DNA of 64,000 bases from Microplitis mediator. Its lineage: Eukaryota; Arthropoda; Insecta; Hymenoptera; Braconidae. The position numbers were made by a program, and so were the translations under genes. This document shows positions 12,579 through 26,782 of this stretch, in pieces (within the stretch, counting starts at the first letter, position 1; every line of letters begins with the position of its first letter). Where the stretch lies: assembly GCF_029852145.1 (NCBI RefSeq), contig NC_079973.1, forward strand, positions 26,120,422 through 26,184,421, in the 5' to 3' direction. The notes under the pieces were generated by a model, which did no database searches, had not been told where the DNA came from, and saw nothing but the letters and a program-made list of their open reading frames with translations.

Positions 12579-14960
12579 TCACAATATTAACGTTTTTTGT
12601 TCCTTATAGTGTCCTGTAGTAGGAAAGACCACAAAAAGTCCTGAGAAAAATTTATTTTTCCAGTTTAGACCCATATAAGGATAGGTGGACATGGGTGGAG
12701 ATGGGTGGAGATGCCACTGAGTATTCTTATGAAGAGTAGCCCGTAACTCTTGCCCTGTTGGGAATAACCCATCACAATATAAACGTTTTTTGTTTCTTAT
12801 AGTGTCCTGAAGTAGGAAAGACCACAAAAAGTCCTGAGAAAAATTTATTTTTCCAGTTCAGACCCATGTAAGGATGGGTGGACATGGGTGGACATGGGTG
12901 GAGATGGGTGGAGATGCCACTAAGTTTTTTCATGAAGAGTAGCCCGTAATTCTTGCCCTGTTGGGAATCACCGAACACAATATAAACGTTTTTTGTTTCT
13001 TATAGTGTCCAGTAGTAGGAAAGACCACAAAAAGTCCTGAGAAAAATTTATTTTTCCAGTTTAGACCCATATAAGGATGGGTGGACATAGTTGGAGATGG
13101 TTGGAGATGCCACTGAGTATTCTTATGAAGAGTAGCCCGTAACTCTTGCCCTGTTGGGAATAACCCAACACAATATAAACGTTTTTTGTTTCTTATAGTG
13201 TCCAGTAGTAGGAAAGACCACAAAAAGTCCTGAGAAAAATTTATTTTTCCAGTTTAGACCCATATAAGGATGGGTGGACATAGTTGGAGATGGTTGGAGA
13301 TGCCACTGAGTATTCTTATGAAGAGTAGCCCGTAACTCTTGCCCTGTTGGGAATAACCCAACACAATATAAACGTTTTTTGTTTCTTATAGTGTCCAGTA
13401 GTAGGAAAGACCACAAAAAGTCCTGAGAAAAATTTATTTTTCCAGTTTAGACCCATATAAGGATGGGTGGACATAGTTGGAGATGGTTGGAGATGCCACT
13501 GAGTATTCTTATGAAGAGTAGCCCGTAACTCTTGCCCTGTTGGGAATAACCCAACACAATATAAACGTTTTTTGTTTCTTATAGTGTCCAGTAGTAGGAA
13601 AGACCACAAAAAGTCCTGAGAAAAATTTATTTTTCCAGTTTCGACCCATATAAGGATGGGTGGACACAGTTGGAGATGGTTGGAGATGCCACTGAGTATT
13701 CTTATGAAGAGTAGCCCGTAACTCTTGCCCTGTTGGGAATAACCCATTACAATATAAACGTTTTTTGTTTCTTATAGTGTCCAGTAGTAGGAAAGACCAC
13801 AAAAAGTCCTGAGAAAAATTTATTTTTCCAGTTTAGACCCATATAAGGATGGGTGGACATAGTTGGAGATGGGTGGAGATGCCACTGAGTATTCTTATGA
13901 AGAGTAGCCCGTAACTCTTGCCCTGTTGGGAATAACCCAACACAATATAAACGTTTTTTGTTTCTTATAGTGTCCAGTAGTAGGAAAGACCACAAAAAGT
14001 CCTGAGAAAAATTTATTTTTCCAGTTTAGACCCATATAAGGATGGGTGGACATAGTTGGAGATGGTTGGAGATGCCACTGAGTATTCTTATAAAGAGTAG
14101 CCCGTAACTCTTGCCCTGTTGGGAATAACCCAACACAATATAAACGTTTTTTGTTTCTTATAGTGTCCAGTAGTAGGAAAGACCACAAAAAGTCCTGAGA
14201 AAAATTTATTTTTCCAGTTTAGACCCATATAAGGATGGGTGGACATAGTTGGAGATGGGTGGAGATGCCACTGAGTATTCTTATAAAGAGTAGCCCGTAA
14301 CTCTTGCCCTGTTGGGAATAACCCAACACAATATAAACGTTTTTTGTTTCTTATAGTGTCCAGTAGTAGGAAAGACCACAAAAAGTCCTGAGAAAAATTT
14401 ATTTTTCCAGTTTAGACCCATATAAGGATGGGTGGACATAGTTGGAGATGGGTGGAGATGCCACTGAGTATTCTTATAAAGAGTAGCCCGTAACTCTTGC
14501 CCTGTTGGGAATAACCCAACACAATATAAACGTTTTATGTTTCTTATAGTGTCCAGTAGTAGGAAAGACCACAAAAAGTCCTGAGAAAAATTTATTTTTC
14601 CAGTTTAGACCCATATAAGGATGGGTGGACATAGTTGGAGATGGGTGGAGATGCCACTGAGTATTCTTATAAAGAGTAGCCCGTAACTCTTGCCCTGTTG
14701 GGAATAACCCAACACAATATAAACGTTTTTTGTTTCTTATAGTGTCCAGTAGTAGGAAAGACCACAAAAAGTCCTGAGAAAAATTTATTTTTCCAGTTTA
14801 GACCCATATAAGGATGGGTGGACATAGTTGGAGATGGGTGGAGATGCCACTGAGTATTCTTATAAAGAGTAGCCCGTAACTCTTGCCCTGTTGGGAATAA
14901 CCCAACACAATATAAACGTTTTTTGTTTCTTATAGTGTCCAGTAGTAGGAAAGACCACAA
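12579..14960. repeat. Segmental duplication inside the satellite, paired with 26,432-28,041
   Basis: Monomer types at 12,579, 12,772, 12,930, 13,123 and onward recur at 26,432, 26,625, 26,783 and 26,976, a constant offset of 13,853 bp. Both contain the CACCGAACAC landmark (12,969 and 26,822), followed by monomers with GATGGTTGGAG and then by GATGGGTGGAG types. Confidence 0.85.
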
Positions 14961-16844
14961 AAAGTCCTGAGAAAAATTTATTTTTCCAGTTTAGACCCAT
15001 ATAAGGATGGGTGGACATAGTTGGAGATGGGTGGAGATGCCACTGAGTATTCTTATAAAGAGTAGCCCGTAACTCTTGCCCTGTTGGGAATAACCCATCA
15101 CAATATTAACGTTTTTTGTTCCTTATAGTGTCCTGTAGTAGGAAAGACCACAAAAAGTCCTGAGAAAAATTTATTTTTCCAGTTTAGACCCATATAAGGA
15201 TGGGTGGACATGGGTGGAGATGGGTGGAGATGCCACTGAGTATTCTTATGAAGAGTAGCCCGTATCTCTTGCCCTGTTGGGAATAACCCATCACAATATT
15301 AACGTTTTTTGTTCCTTATAGTGTCCTGTAGTAGGAAAGACCACAAAAAGTCCTGAGAAAAATTTATTTTTCCAGTTTAGACCCATATAAGGATGGGTGG
15401 ACATAGTTGGAGATGGGTGGAGATGCCACTGAGTATTCTTATGAAGAGTAGCCCGTAACTCTTGCCCTGTTGGGAATAACCCATCACAATATAAACGTTT
15501 TTTGTTTCTTATAGTGTCCTGAAGTAGGAAAGACCACAAAAAGTCCTGAGAAAAATTTATTTTTCCAGTTCAGACCCATGTAAGGATGGGTGGACATGGG
15601 TGGACATGGGTGGAGATGGGTGGAGATGCCACTAAGTTTTTTCATGAAGAGTAGCCCGTAACTCTTGCCCTGTTGAGAATAACCCATCACAATATTAACG
15701 TTTTTTGTTCCTTATAGTGTCCTGTAGTAGGAAAGACCACAAAAAGTCCTGAGAAAAATTTATTTTTCCAGTTTAGACCCATATAAGGATGGGTGGACAT
15801 GGGTGGAGATGGGTGGAGATGCCACTGAGTATTCTTATGAAGAGTAGCCCGTATCTCTTGCCCTGTTGGGAATAACCCATCACAATATTAACGTTTTTTG
15901 TTCCTTATAGTGTCCTGTAGTAGGAAAGACCACAAAAAGTCCTGAGAAAAATTTATTTTTCCAGTTTAGACCCATATAAGGATGGGTGGACATGGGTGGA
16001 GATGGGTGGAGATGCCACTGAGTATTCTTATGAAGAGTAGCCCGTAACTCTTGCCCTGTTGGGAATAACCCATCACAATATTGACGTTTTTTGTTCCTTA
16101 TAGTGTCCTGTAGTAGGAAAGACCACAAAAAGTCCTGAGAAAAATTTATTTTTCCAGTTTAGACCCATATAAGGATGGGTGGACATAGTTGGAGATGGTT
16201 GGAGATGCCACTGAGTATTCTTATGAAGAGTAGCCCGTAACTCTTGCCCTGTTGGGAATAACCCATCACAATATTAACGTTTTTTGTTCCTTATAGTGTC
16301 CTGTAGTAGGAAAGACCACAAAAAGTCCTGAGAAAAATTTATTTTTCCAGTTTAGACCCATATAAGGATGGGTGGACATGGGTGGAGATGGGTGGAGATG
16401 CCACTGAGTATTCTTATGAAGAGTAGCCCGTATCTCTTGCCCTGTTGAGAATAACCTAACACAATATAAACGTTTTTTGTTCCTTATGGTGTCCTGTAGT
16501 AGGAAAGACGACAAAAAGTCCTGAGAAAAATTTATTTTTCCAGTTTAGACCCATATAAGGATGGGTGGACATAGTTGGAGATGGTTGGAGATGCCACTGA
16601 GTATTCTTATGAAGAGTAGCCCGTAACTCTTGCCCTGTTGGGAATAACCCAACACAATATAAACGTTTTTTGTTTCTTATAGTGTCCAGTAGTAGGAAAG
16701 ACCACAAAAAGTCCTGAGAAAAATTTATTTTTCCAGTTTAGACCCATATAAGGATGGGTGGACATAGTAGGAGATGGGTGGAGATGCCACTGAGTATTCT
16801 TATGAAGAGTAGCCCGTAACTCTTGCCCTGTTGAGAATAACCCA

Positions 16845-19600
16845 TCACAATATTAACGTTTTTTGTTCCTTATAGTGTCCTGTAGTAGGAAAGACCACAA
16901 AAAGTCCTGAGAAAAATTTATTTTTCCAGTTCAGACCCATGTAAGGATGGGTGGACATGGGTGGACATGGGTGGAGATGGGTGGAGATGCCACTAAGTTT
17001 TTTCATGAAGAGTAGCCCGTAATTCTTGCCCTGTTGGGAATCACCGAACACAATATAAACGTTTTTTGTTTCTTATAGTGTCCAGTAGTAGGAAAGACCA
17101 CAAAAAGTCCTGAGAAAAATTTATTTTTCCAGTTTAGACCCATATAAGGATGGGTGGACATAGTTGGAGATGGGTGGAGATGCCACTGAGTATTCTTATA
17201 AAGAGTAGCCCGTAACTCTTGCCCTGTTGGGAATAACCCAACACAATATAAACGTTTTTTGTTTCTTATAGTGTCCAGTAGTAGGAAAGACCACAAAAAG
17301 TCCTGAGAAAAATTTATTTTTCCAGTTTAGACCCATATAAGGATGGGTGGACATAGTTGGAGATGGGTGGAGATGCCACTGAGTATTCTTATAAAGAGTA
17401 GCCCGTAACTCTTGCCCTGTTGGGAATAACCCATCACAATATTAACGTTTTTTGTTCCTTATAGTGTCCAGTAGTAGGAAAGACCACAAAAAGTCCTGAG
17501 AAAAATTTATTTTTCCAGTTTAGACCCATATAAGGATGGGTGGACATAGTTGGAGATGGGTGGAGATGCCACTGAGTATTCTTATAAAGAGTAGCCCGTA
17601 ACTCTTGCCCTGTTGGGAATAACCCAACACAATATAAACGTTTTTTGTTTCTTATAGTGTCCAGTAGTAGGAAAGACCACAAAAAGTCCTGAGAAAAATT
17701 TATTTTTCCAGTTTAGACCCATATAAGGATGGGTGGACATAGTTGGAGATGGGTGGAGATGCCACTGAGTATTCTTATAAAGAGTAGCCCGTAACTCTTG
17801 CCCTGTTGGGAATAACCCAACACAATATAAACGTTTTTTGTTTCTTATAGTGTCCAGTAGTAAGAAAGACCACAAAAAGTCCTGAGAAAAATTTATTTTT
17901 CCAGTTTAGACCCATATAAGGATGGGTGGACATAGTTGGAGATGGGTGGAGATGCCACTGAGTATTCTTATGAAGAGTAGCCCGTAACTCTTGCCCTGTT
18001 GAGAATAACCCATCACAATATTAACGTTTTTTGTTCCTTATAGTGTCCTGTAGTAGGAAAGACCACAAAAAGTCCTGAGAAAAATTTATTTTTCCAGTTT
18101 AGACCCATATAAGGATGGGTGGACATGGGTGGAGATGGGTGGAGATGCCACTGAGTATTCTTATGAAGAGTAGCCCGTAACTCTTGCCCTGTTGAGAATA
18201 ACCCATCACAATATTAACGTTTTTTGTTCCTTATAGTGTCCTGTAGTAGGAAAGACCACAAAAAGTCCTGAGAAAAATTTATTTTTCCAGTTTAGACCCA
18301 TATAAGGATGGGTGGACATGGGTGGACATGGGTGGACATGGGTGGAGATGCCACTAAGTATTCTTATGAAGAGTAGCCCGTAACTCTTGCCCTGTTGGGA
18401 ATAACCCATCACAATATTAACGTTTTTTGTTCCTTATAGTGTCCTGTAGTAGGAAAGACCACAAAAAGTCCTGAGAAAAATTTATTTTTCCAGTTTAGAC
18501 CCATATAAGGATGGGTGGACATGGGTGGACATGGGTGGAGATGCCACTGAGTATTCTTATGAAGAGTAGCCCGTAACTCTTGCCCTGTTGGGAATAACCC
18601 ATCACAATATTAACGTTTTTTGTTCCTTATAGTGTCCTGTAGTAGGAAAGACCACAAAAAGTCCTGAGAAAAATTTATTTTTCCAGTTTAGACCCATATA
18701 AGGATGGGTGGACATGGGTGGACATGGGTGGACATGGGTGGAGATGCCACTGAGTATTCTTATGAAGAGTAGCCCGTAACTCTTGCCCTGTTGGGAATAA
18801 CCCATCACAATATTAACGTTTTTTGTTCCTTATAGTGTCCTGTAGTAGGAAAGACCACAAAAAGTCCTGAGAAAAATTTATTTTTCCAGTTTAGACCCAT
18901 ATAAGGATGGGTGGACATGGGTGGAGATGGGTGGAGATGCCACTAAGTATTCTTATGAAGAGTAGCCCGTATCTCTTGCCCTGTTGGGAATAACCCATCA
19001 CAATATTAACGTTTTTTGTTCCTTATAGTGTCCTGTAGTAGGAAAGACCACAAAAAGTCCTGAGAAAAATTTATTTTTCCAGTTTAGACCCATATAAGGA
19101 TGGGTGGACATGGGTGGACATGGGTGGAGATGCCACTGAGTATTCTTATGAAGAGTAGCCCGTAACTCTTGCCCTGTTGGGAATAACCCATCACAATATT
19201 AACGTTTTTTGTTCCTTATAGTGTCCTGTAGTAGGAAAGACCACAAAAAGTCCTGAGAAAAATTTATTTTTCCAGTTTAGACCCATATAAGGATGGGTGG
19301 ACATGGGTGGAGATGGGTGGAGATGGGTGGAGATGCCACTAAGTATTCTTATGAAGAGTAGCCCGTATCTCTTGCCCTGTTGGGAATAACCCATCACAAT
19401 ATTAACGTTTTTTGTTCCTTATAGTGTCCTGTAGTAGGAAAGACCACAAAAAGTCCTGAGAAAAATTTATTTTTCCAGTTTAGACCCATATAAGGATGGG
19501 TGGACATGGGTGGACATGGGTGGACATGGGTGGAGATGCCACTGAGTATTCTTATGAAGAGTAGCCCGTAACTCTTGCCCTGTTGGGAATAACCCATCAC
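16845..19600. repeat. Segmental duplication inside the satellite, copy 2
   Basis: Matches 9,300-12,000 (offset 7,607/7,597 bp) and also 22,888-24,861. Against the latter the offset is 6,043 bp at first, then 5,850 (one 193-bp monomer fewer), then 5,464 (two more fewer). The stepwise loss of whole monomers indicates later unequal exchange. Confidence 0.85.
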
Positions 19601-22600
19601 AATATTAACGTTTTTTGTTCCTTATAGTGTCCTGTAGTAGGAAAGACCACAAAAAGTCCTGAGAAAAATTTATTTTTCCAGTTTAGACCCATATAAGGAT
19701 GGGTGGACATGGGTGGACATGGGTGGAGATGCCACTGAGTATTCTTATGAAGAGTAGCCCGTAACTCTTGCCCTGTTGGGAATAACCCATCACAATATTA
19801 ACGTTTTTTGTTCCTTATAGTGTCCTGTAGTAGGAAAGACCACAAAAAGTCCTGAGAAAAATTTATTTTTCCAGTTTAGACCCATATAAGGATGGGTGGA
19901 CATGGGTGGAGATGGGTGGAGATGCCACTGAGTATTCTTATGAAGAGTAGCCCGTATCTCTTGCCCTGTTGGGAATAACCCATCACAATATTAACGTTTT
20001 TTGTTCCTTATAGTGTCCTGTAGTAGGAAAGACCACAAAAAGTCCTGAGAAAAATTTATTTTTCCAGTTTAGACCCATATAAGGATGGGTGGACATAGTT
20101 GGAGATGGGTGGAGATGCCACTGAGTATTCTTATGAAGAGTAGCCCGTAACTCTTGCCCTGTTGGGAATAACCCATCACAATATTAACGTTTTTTGTTCC
20201 TTATAGTGTCCTGTAGTAGGAAAGACCACAAAAAGTCCTGAGAAAAATTTATTTTTCCAGTTTAGACCCATATAAGGATGGGTGGACATGGGTGGAGATG
20301 GGTGGAGATGCCACTGAGTATTCTTATGAAGAGTAGCCCGTATCTCTTGCCCTGTTGGGAATAACCCATCACAATATTAACGTTTTTTGTTCCTTATAGT
20401 GTCCTGTAGTAGGAAAGACCACAAAAAGTCCTGAGAAAAATTTATTTTTCCAGTTTAGACCCATATAAGGATGGGTGGACATGGGTGGACATGGGTGGAG
20501 ATGCCACTGAGTATTCTTATGAAGAGTAGCCCGTAACTCTTGCCCTGTTGGGAATAACCCATCACAATATTAACGTTTTTTGTTCCTTATAGTGTCCTGT
20601 AGTAGGAAAGACCACAAAAAGTCCTGAGAAAAATTTATTTTTCCAGTTTAGACCCATATAAGGATGGGTGGACATGGGTGGAGATGGGTGGAGATGCCAC
20701 TGAGTATTCTTATGAAGAGTAGCCCGTAACTCTTGCCCTGTTGGGAATAACCCATCACAATATTAACGTTTTTTGTTCCTTATAGTGTCCTGTAGTAGGA
20801 AAGACCACAAAAAGTCCTGAGAAAAATTTATTTTTCCAGTTTAGACCCATATAAGGATGGGTGGACATAGTTGGAGATGGGTGGAGATGCCACTGAGTAT
20901 TCTTATAAAGAGTAGCCCGTAACTCTTGCCCTGTTGGGAATAACCCAACACAATATAAACGTTTTTTGTTTCTTATAGTGTCCAGTAGTAGGAAAGACCA
21001 CAAAAAGTCCTGAGCAAAATTTATTTTTCCAGTTTAGACCCATATAAGGATGGGTGGACATAGTTGGAGATGGGTGGAGATGCCACTGAGTATTCTTATA
21101 AAGAGTAGCCCGTAACTCTTGCCCTGTTGGGAATAACCCATCACAATATTAACGTTTTTTGTTCCTTATAGTGTCCTGTAGTAGGAAAGACCACAAAAAG
21201 TCCTGAGAAAAATTTATTTTTCCAGTTTAGACCCATATAAGGATGGGTGGACATGGGTGGAGATGGGTGGAGATGCCACTGAGTATTCTTATGAAGAGTA
21301 GCCCGTATCTCTTGCCCTGTTGGGAATAACCCATCACAATATTAACGTTTTTTGTTCCTTATAGTGTCCTGTAGTAGGAAAGACCACAAAAAGTCCTGAG
21401 AAAAATTTATTTTTCCAGTTTAGACCCATATAAGGATGGGTGGACATAGTTGGAGATGGGTGGAGATGCCACTGAGTATTCTTATGAAGAGTAGCCCGTA
21501 ACTCTTGCCCTGTTGGGAATAACCCATCACAATATTAACGTTTTTTGTTCCTTATAGTGTCCTGTAGTAGGAAAGACCACAAAAAGTCCTGAGAAAAATT
21601 TATTTTTCCAGTTTAGACCCATATAAGGATGGGTGGACATGGGTGGAGATGGGTGGAGATGCCACTGAGTATTCTTATGAAGAGTAGCCCGTATCTCTTG
21701 CCCTGTTGGGAATAACCCATCACAATATTAACGTTTTTTGTTCCTTATAGTGTCCTGTAGTAGGAAAGACCACAAAAAGTCCTGAGAAAAATTTATTTTT
21801 CCAGTTTAGACCCATATAAGGATGGGTGGACATGGGTGGAGATGGGTGGAGATGCCACTGAGTATTCTTATGAAGAGTAGCCCGTAACTCTTGCCCTGTT
21901 GGGAATAACCCATCACAATATTGACGTTTTTTGTTCCTTATAGTGTCCTGTAGTAGGAAAGACCACAAAAAGTCCTGAGAAAAATTTATTTTTCCAGTTT
22001 AGACCCATATAAGGATGGGTGGACATGGGTGGAGATGGGTGGAGATGCCACTGAGTATTCTTATGAAGAGTAGCCCGTATCTCTTGCCCTGTTGGGAATA
22101 ACCCATCACAATATTAACGTTTTTTGTTCCATATAGTGTCCTGAAGTAGGAAAGACCACAAAAAGTCCTGAGAAAAATTTATTTTTCCAGTTCAGACCCA
22201 TGTAAGGATGGGTGGACATGGGTGGACATGGGTGGAGATGGGTGGAGATGCCACTAAGTTTTTTCATGAAGAGTAGCCCGTAACTCTTGCCCTGTTGAGA
22301 ATAACCCATCACAATATTAACGTTTTTTGTTCCATATAGTGTCCTGTAGTAGGAAAGACCACAAAAAGTCCTGAGAAAAATTTATTTTTCCAGTTTAGAC
22401 CCATATAAGGATGGGTGGACATGGGTGGAGATGGGTGGAGATGCCACTGAGTATTCTTATGAAGAGTAGCCCGTATCTCTTGCCCTGTTGAGAATAACCT
22501 AACACAATATAAACGTTTTTTGTTTCTTATAGTGTCCAGTAGTAGGAAAGACCACAAAAAGTCCTGAGAAAAATTTATTTTTCCAGTTTAGACCCATATA

Positions 22601-22887
22601 AGGATGGGTGGACATAGTAGGAGATGGGTGGAGATGCCACTGAGTATTCTTATGAAGAGTAGCCCGTAACTCTTGCCCTGTTGAGAATAACCTAACACAA
22701 TATAAACGTTTTTTGTTTCTTATAGTGTCCAGTAGTAGGAAAGACCACAAAAAGTCCTGAGAAAAATTTATTTTTCCAGTTTAGACCCATATAAGGATGG
22801 GTGGACATAGTAGGAGATGGGTGGAGATGCCACTGAGTATTCTTATGAAGAGTAGCCCGTAACTCTTGCCCTGTTGAGAATAACCCA

Positions 22888-24861
22888 TCACAATATTAAC
22901 GTTTTTTGTTCCTTATAGTGTCCTGTAGTAGGAAAGACCACAAAAAGTCCTGAGAAAAATTTATTTTTCCAGTTCAGACCCATGTAAGGATGGGTGGACA
23001 TGGGTGGACATGGGTGGAGATGGGTGGAGATGCCACTAAGTTTTTTCATGAAGAGTAGCCCGTAATTCTTGCCCTGTTGGGAATCACCGAACACAATATA
23101 AACGTTTTTTGTTTCTTATAGTGTCCAGTAGTAGGAAAGACCACAAAAAGTCCTGAGAAAAATTTATTTTTCCAGTTTAGACCCATATAAGGATGGGTGG
23201 ACATAGTTGGAGATGGGTGGAGATGCCACTGAGTATTCTTATAAAGAGTAGCCCGTAACTCTTGCCCTGTTGGGAATAACCCAACACAATATAAACGTTT
23301 TTTGTTTCTTATAGTGTCCAGTAGTAGGAAAGACCACAAAAAGTCCTGAGAAAAATTTATTTTTCCAGTTTAGACCCATATAAGGATGGGTGGACATAGT
23401 TGGAGATGGGTGGAGATGCCACTGAGTATTCTTATAAAGAGTAGCCCGTAACTCTTGCCCTGTTGGGAATAACCCATCACAATATTAACGTTTTTTGTTC
23501 CTTATAGTGTCCAGTAGTAGGAAAGACCACAAAAAGTCCTGAGAAAAATTTATTTTTCCAGTTTAGACCCATATAAGGATGGGTGGACATAGTTGGAGAT
23601 GGGTGGAGATGCCACTGAGTATTCTTATAAAGAGTAGCCCGTAACTCTTGCCCTGTTGGGAATAACCCAACACAATATAAACGTTTTTTGTTTCTTATAG
23701 TGTCCAGTAGTAGGAAAGACCACAAAAAGTCCTGAGAAAAATTTATTTTTCCAGTTTAGACCCATATAAGGATGGGTGGACATAGTTGGAGATGGGTGGA
23801 GATGCCACTGAGTATTCTTATAAAGAGTAGCCCGTAACTCTTGCCCTGTTGGGAATAACCCAACACAATATAAACGTTTTTTGTTTCTTATAGTGTCCAG
23901 TAGTAGGAAAGACCACAAAAAGTCCTGAGAAAAATTTATTTTTCCAGTTTAGACCCATATAAGGATGGGTGGACATGGGTGGAGATGGGTGGAGATGCCA
24001 CTGAGTATTCTTATGAAGAGTAGCCCGTAACTCTTGCCCTGTTGAGAATAACCCATCACAATATTAACGTTTTTTGTTCCTTATAGTGTCCTGTAGTAGG
24101 AAAGACCACAAAAAGTCCTGAGAAAAATTTATTTTTCCAGTTTAGACCCATATAAGGATGGGTGGACATGGGTGGACATGGGTGGACATGGGTGGAGATG
24201 CCACTGAGTATTCTTATGAAGAGTAGCCCGTAACTCTTGCCCTGTTGGGAATAACCCATCACAATATTAACGTTTTTTGTTCCTTATAGTGTCCTGTAGT
24301 AGGAAAGACCACAAAAAGTCCTGAGAAAAATTTATTTTTCCAGTTTAGACCCATATAAGGATGGGTGGACATGGGTGGACATGGGTGGAGATGCCACTGA
24401 GTATTCTTATGAAGAGTAGCCCGTAACTCTTGCCCTGTTGGGAATAACCCATCACAATATTAACGTTTTTTGTTCCTTATAGTGTCCTGTAGTAGGAAAG
24501 ACCACAAAAAGTCCTGAGAAAAATTTATTTTTCCAGTTTAGACCCATATAAGGATGGGTGGACATGGGTGGACATGGGTGGACATGGGTGGAGATGCCAC
24601 TGAGTATTCTTATGAAGAGTAGCCCGTAACTCTTGCCCTGTTGGGAATAACCCATCACAATATTAACGTTTTTTGTTCCTTATAGTGTCCTGTAGTAGGA
24701 AAGACCACAAAAAGTCCTGAGAAAAATTTATTTTTCCAGTTTAGACCCATATAAGGATGGGTGGACATGGGTGGAGATGGGTGGAGATGGGTGGAGATGC
24801 CACTAAGTATTCTTATGAAGAGTAGCCCGTATCTCTTGCCCTGTTGGGAATAACCCATCAC
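22888..24861. repeat. Segmental duplication inside the satellite, copy 3
   Basis: Begins with a landmark monomer containing CACCGAACAC at 23,085, 6,043 bp after the one at 17,042. It follows the same monomer-type order as 16,845-19,400, shortened by three whole monomers. Confidence 0.82.
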
Positions 24862-26782
24862 AATATTAACGTTTTTTGTTCCTTATAGTGTCCTGTAGTA
24901 GGAAAGACCACAAAAAGTCCTGAGAAAAATTTATTTTACCAGTTTAGACCCATATAAGGATGGGTGGACATGGGTGGACATGGGTGGACATGGGTGGAGA
25001 TGCCACTGAGTATTCTTATGAAGAGTAGCCCGTAACTCTTGCCCTGTTGGGAATAACCCATCACAATATTAACGTTTTTTGTTCCTTATAGTGTCCTGTA
25101 GTAGGAAAGACCACAAAAAGTCCTGAGAAAAATTTATTTTTCCAGTTTAGACCCATATAAGGATGGGTGGACATGGGTGGAGATGGGTGGAGATGCCACT
25201 GAGTATTCTTATGAAGAGTAGCCCGTATCTCTTGCCCTGTTGGGAATAACCCATCACAATATTAACGTTTTTTGTTCCTTATAGTGTCCTGTAGTAGGAA
25301 AGACCACAAAAAGTCCTGAGAAAAATTTATTTTTCCAGTTTAGACCCATATAAGGATGGGTGGACATGGGTGGACATGGGTGGAGATGCCACTGAGTATT
25401 CTTATGAAGAGTAGCCCGTAACTCTTGCCCTGTTGGGAATAACCCATCACAATATTAACGTTTTTTGTTCCTTATAGTGTCCTGTAGTAGGAAAGACCAC
25501 AAAAAGTCCTGAGAAAAATTTATTTTTCCAGTTTAGACCCATATAAGGATGGGTGGACATGGGTGGAGATGGGTGGAGATGCCACTGAGTATTCTTATGA
25601 AGAGTAGCCCGTATCTCTTGCCCTGTTGGGAATAACCCATCACAATATTAACGTTTTTTGTTCCTTATAGTGTCCTGTAGTAGGAAAGACCACAAAAAGT
25701 CCTGAGAAAAATTTATTTTTCCAGTTTAGACCCATATAAGGATGGGTGGACATGGGTGGACATGGGTGGAGATGGGTGGAGATGCCACTGAGTATTCTTA
25801 TGAAGAGTAGCCCGTAACTCTTGCCCTGTTGGGAATAACCCATCACAATATTGACGTTTTTTGTTCCTTATAGTGTCCTGTAGTAGGAAAGACCACAAAA
25901 AGTCCTGAGAAAAATTTATTTTTCCAGTTTAGACCCATATAAGGATGGGTGGACATGGGTGGACATGGGTGGAGATGGGTGGAGATGCCACTGAGTATTC
26001 TTATGAAGAGTAGCCCGTATCTCTTGCCCTGTTGGGAATAACCCATCACAATATTAACGTTTTTTGTTCCTTATAGTGTCCTGTAGTAGGAAAGACCACA
26101 AAAAGTCCTGAGAAAAATTTATTTTTCCAGTTTAGCCCCATATAAGGATGGTTGGACATGGGTGGAGATGGTTGGAGATGCCACTGAGTATTCTTATGAA
26201 GAGTAGCCCGTAACTCTTGCCCTGTTGGGAATAACCCATCACAATATTAACGTTTTTTGTTCCTTATAGTGTCCTGTAGTAGGAAAGACCACAAAAAGTC
26301 CTGAGAAAAATTTATTTTTCCAGTTTAGACCCATATAAGGATGGGTGGACATGGGTGGAGATGGGTGGAGATGCCACTGAGTATTCTTATGAAGAGTAGC
26401 CCGTAACTCTTGCCCTGTTGGGAATAACCCATCACAATATTAACGTTTTTTGTTCCTTATAGTGTCCTGTAGTAGGAAAGACCACAAAAAGTCCTGAGAA
26501 AAATTTATTTTTCCAGTTTAGACCCATATAAGGATGGGTGGACATGGGTGGAGATGGGTGGAGATGCCACTGAGTATTCTTATGAAGAGTAGCCCGTAAC
26601 TCTTGCCCTGTTGGGAATAACCCATCACAATATAAACGTTTTTTGTTTCTTATAGTGTCCTGAAGTAGGAAAGACCACAAAAAGTCCTGAGAAAAATTTA
26701 TTTTTCCAGTTCAGACCCATGTAAGGATGGGTGGACATGGGTGGACATGGGTGGAGATGGGTGGAGATGCCACTAAGTTTTT

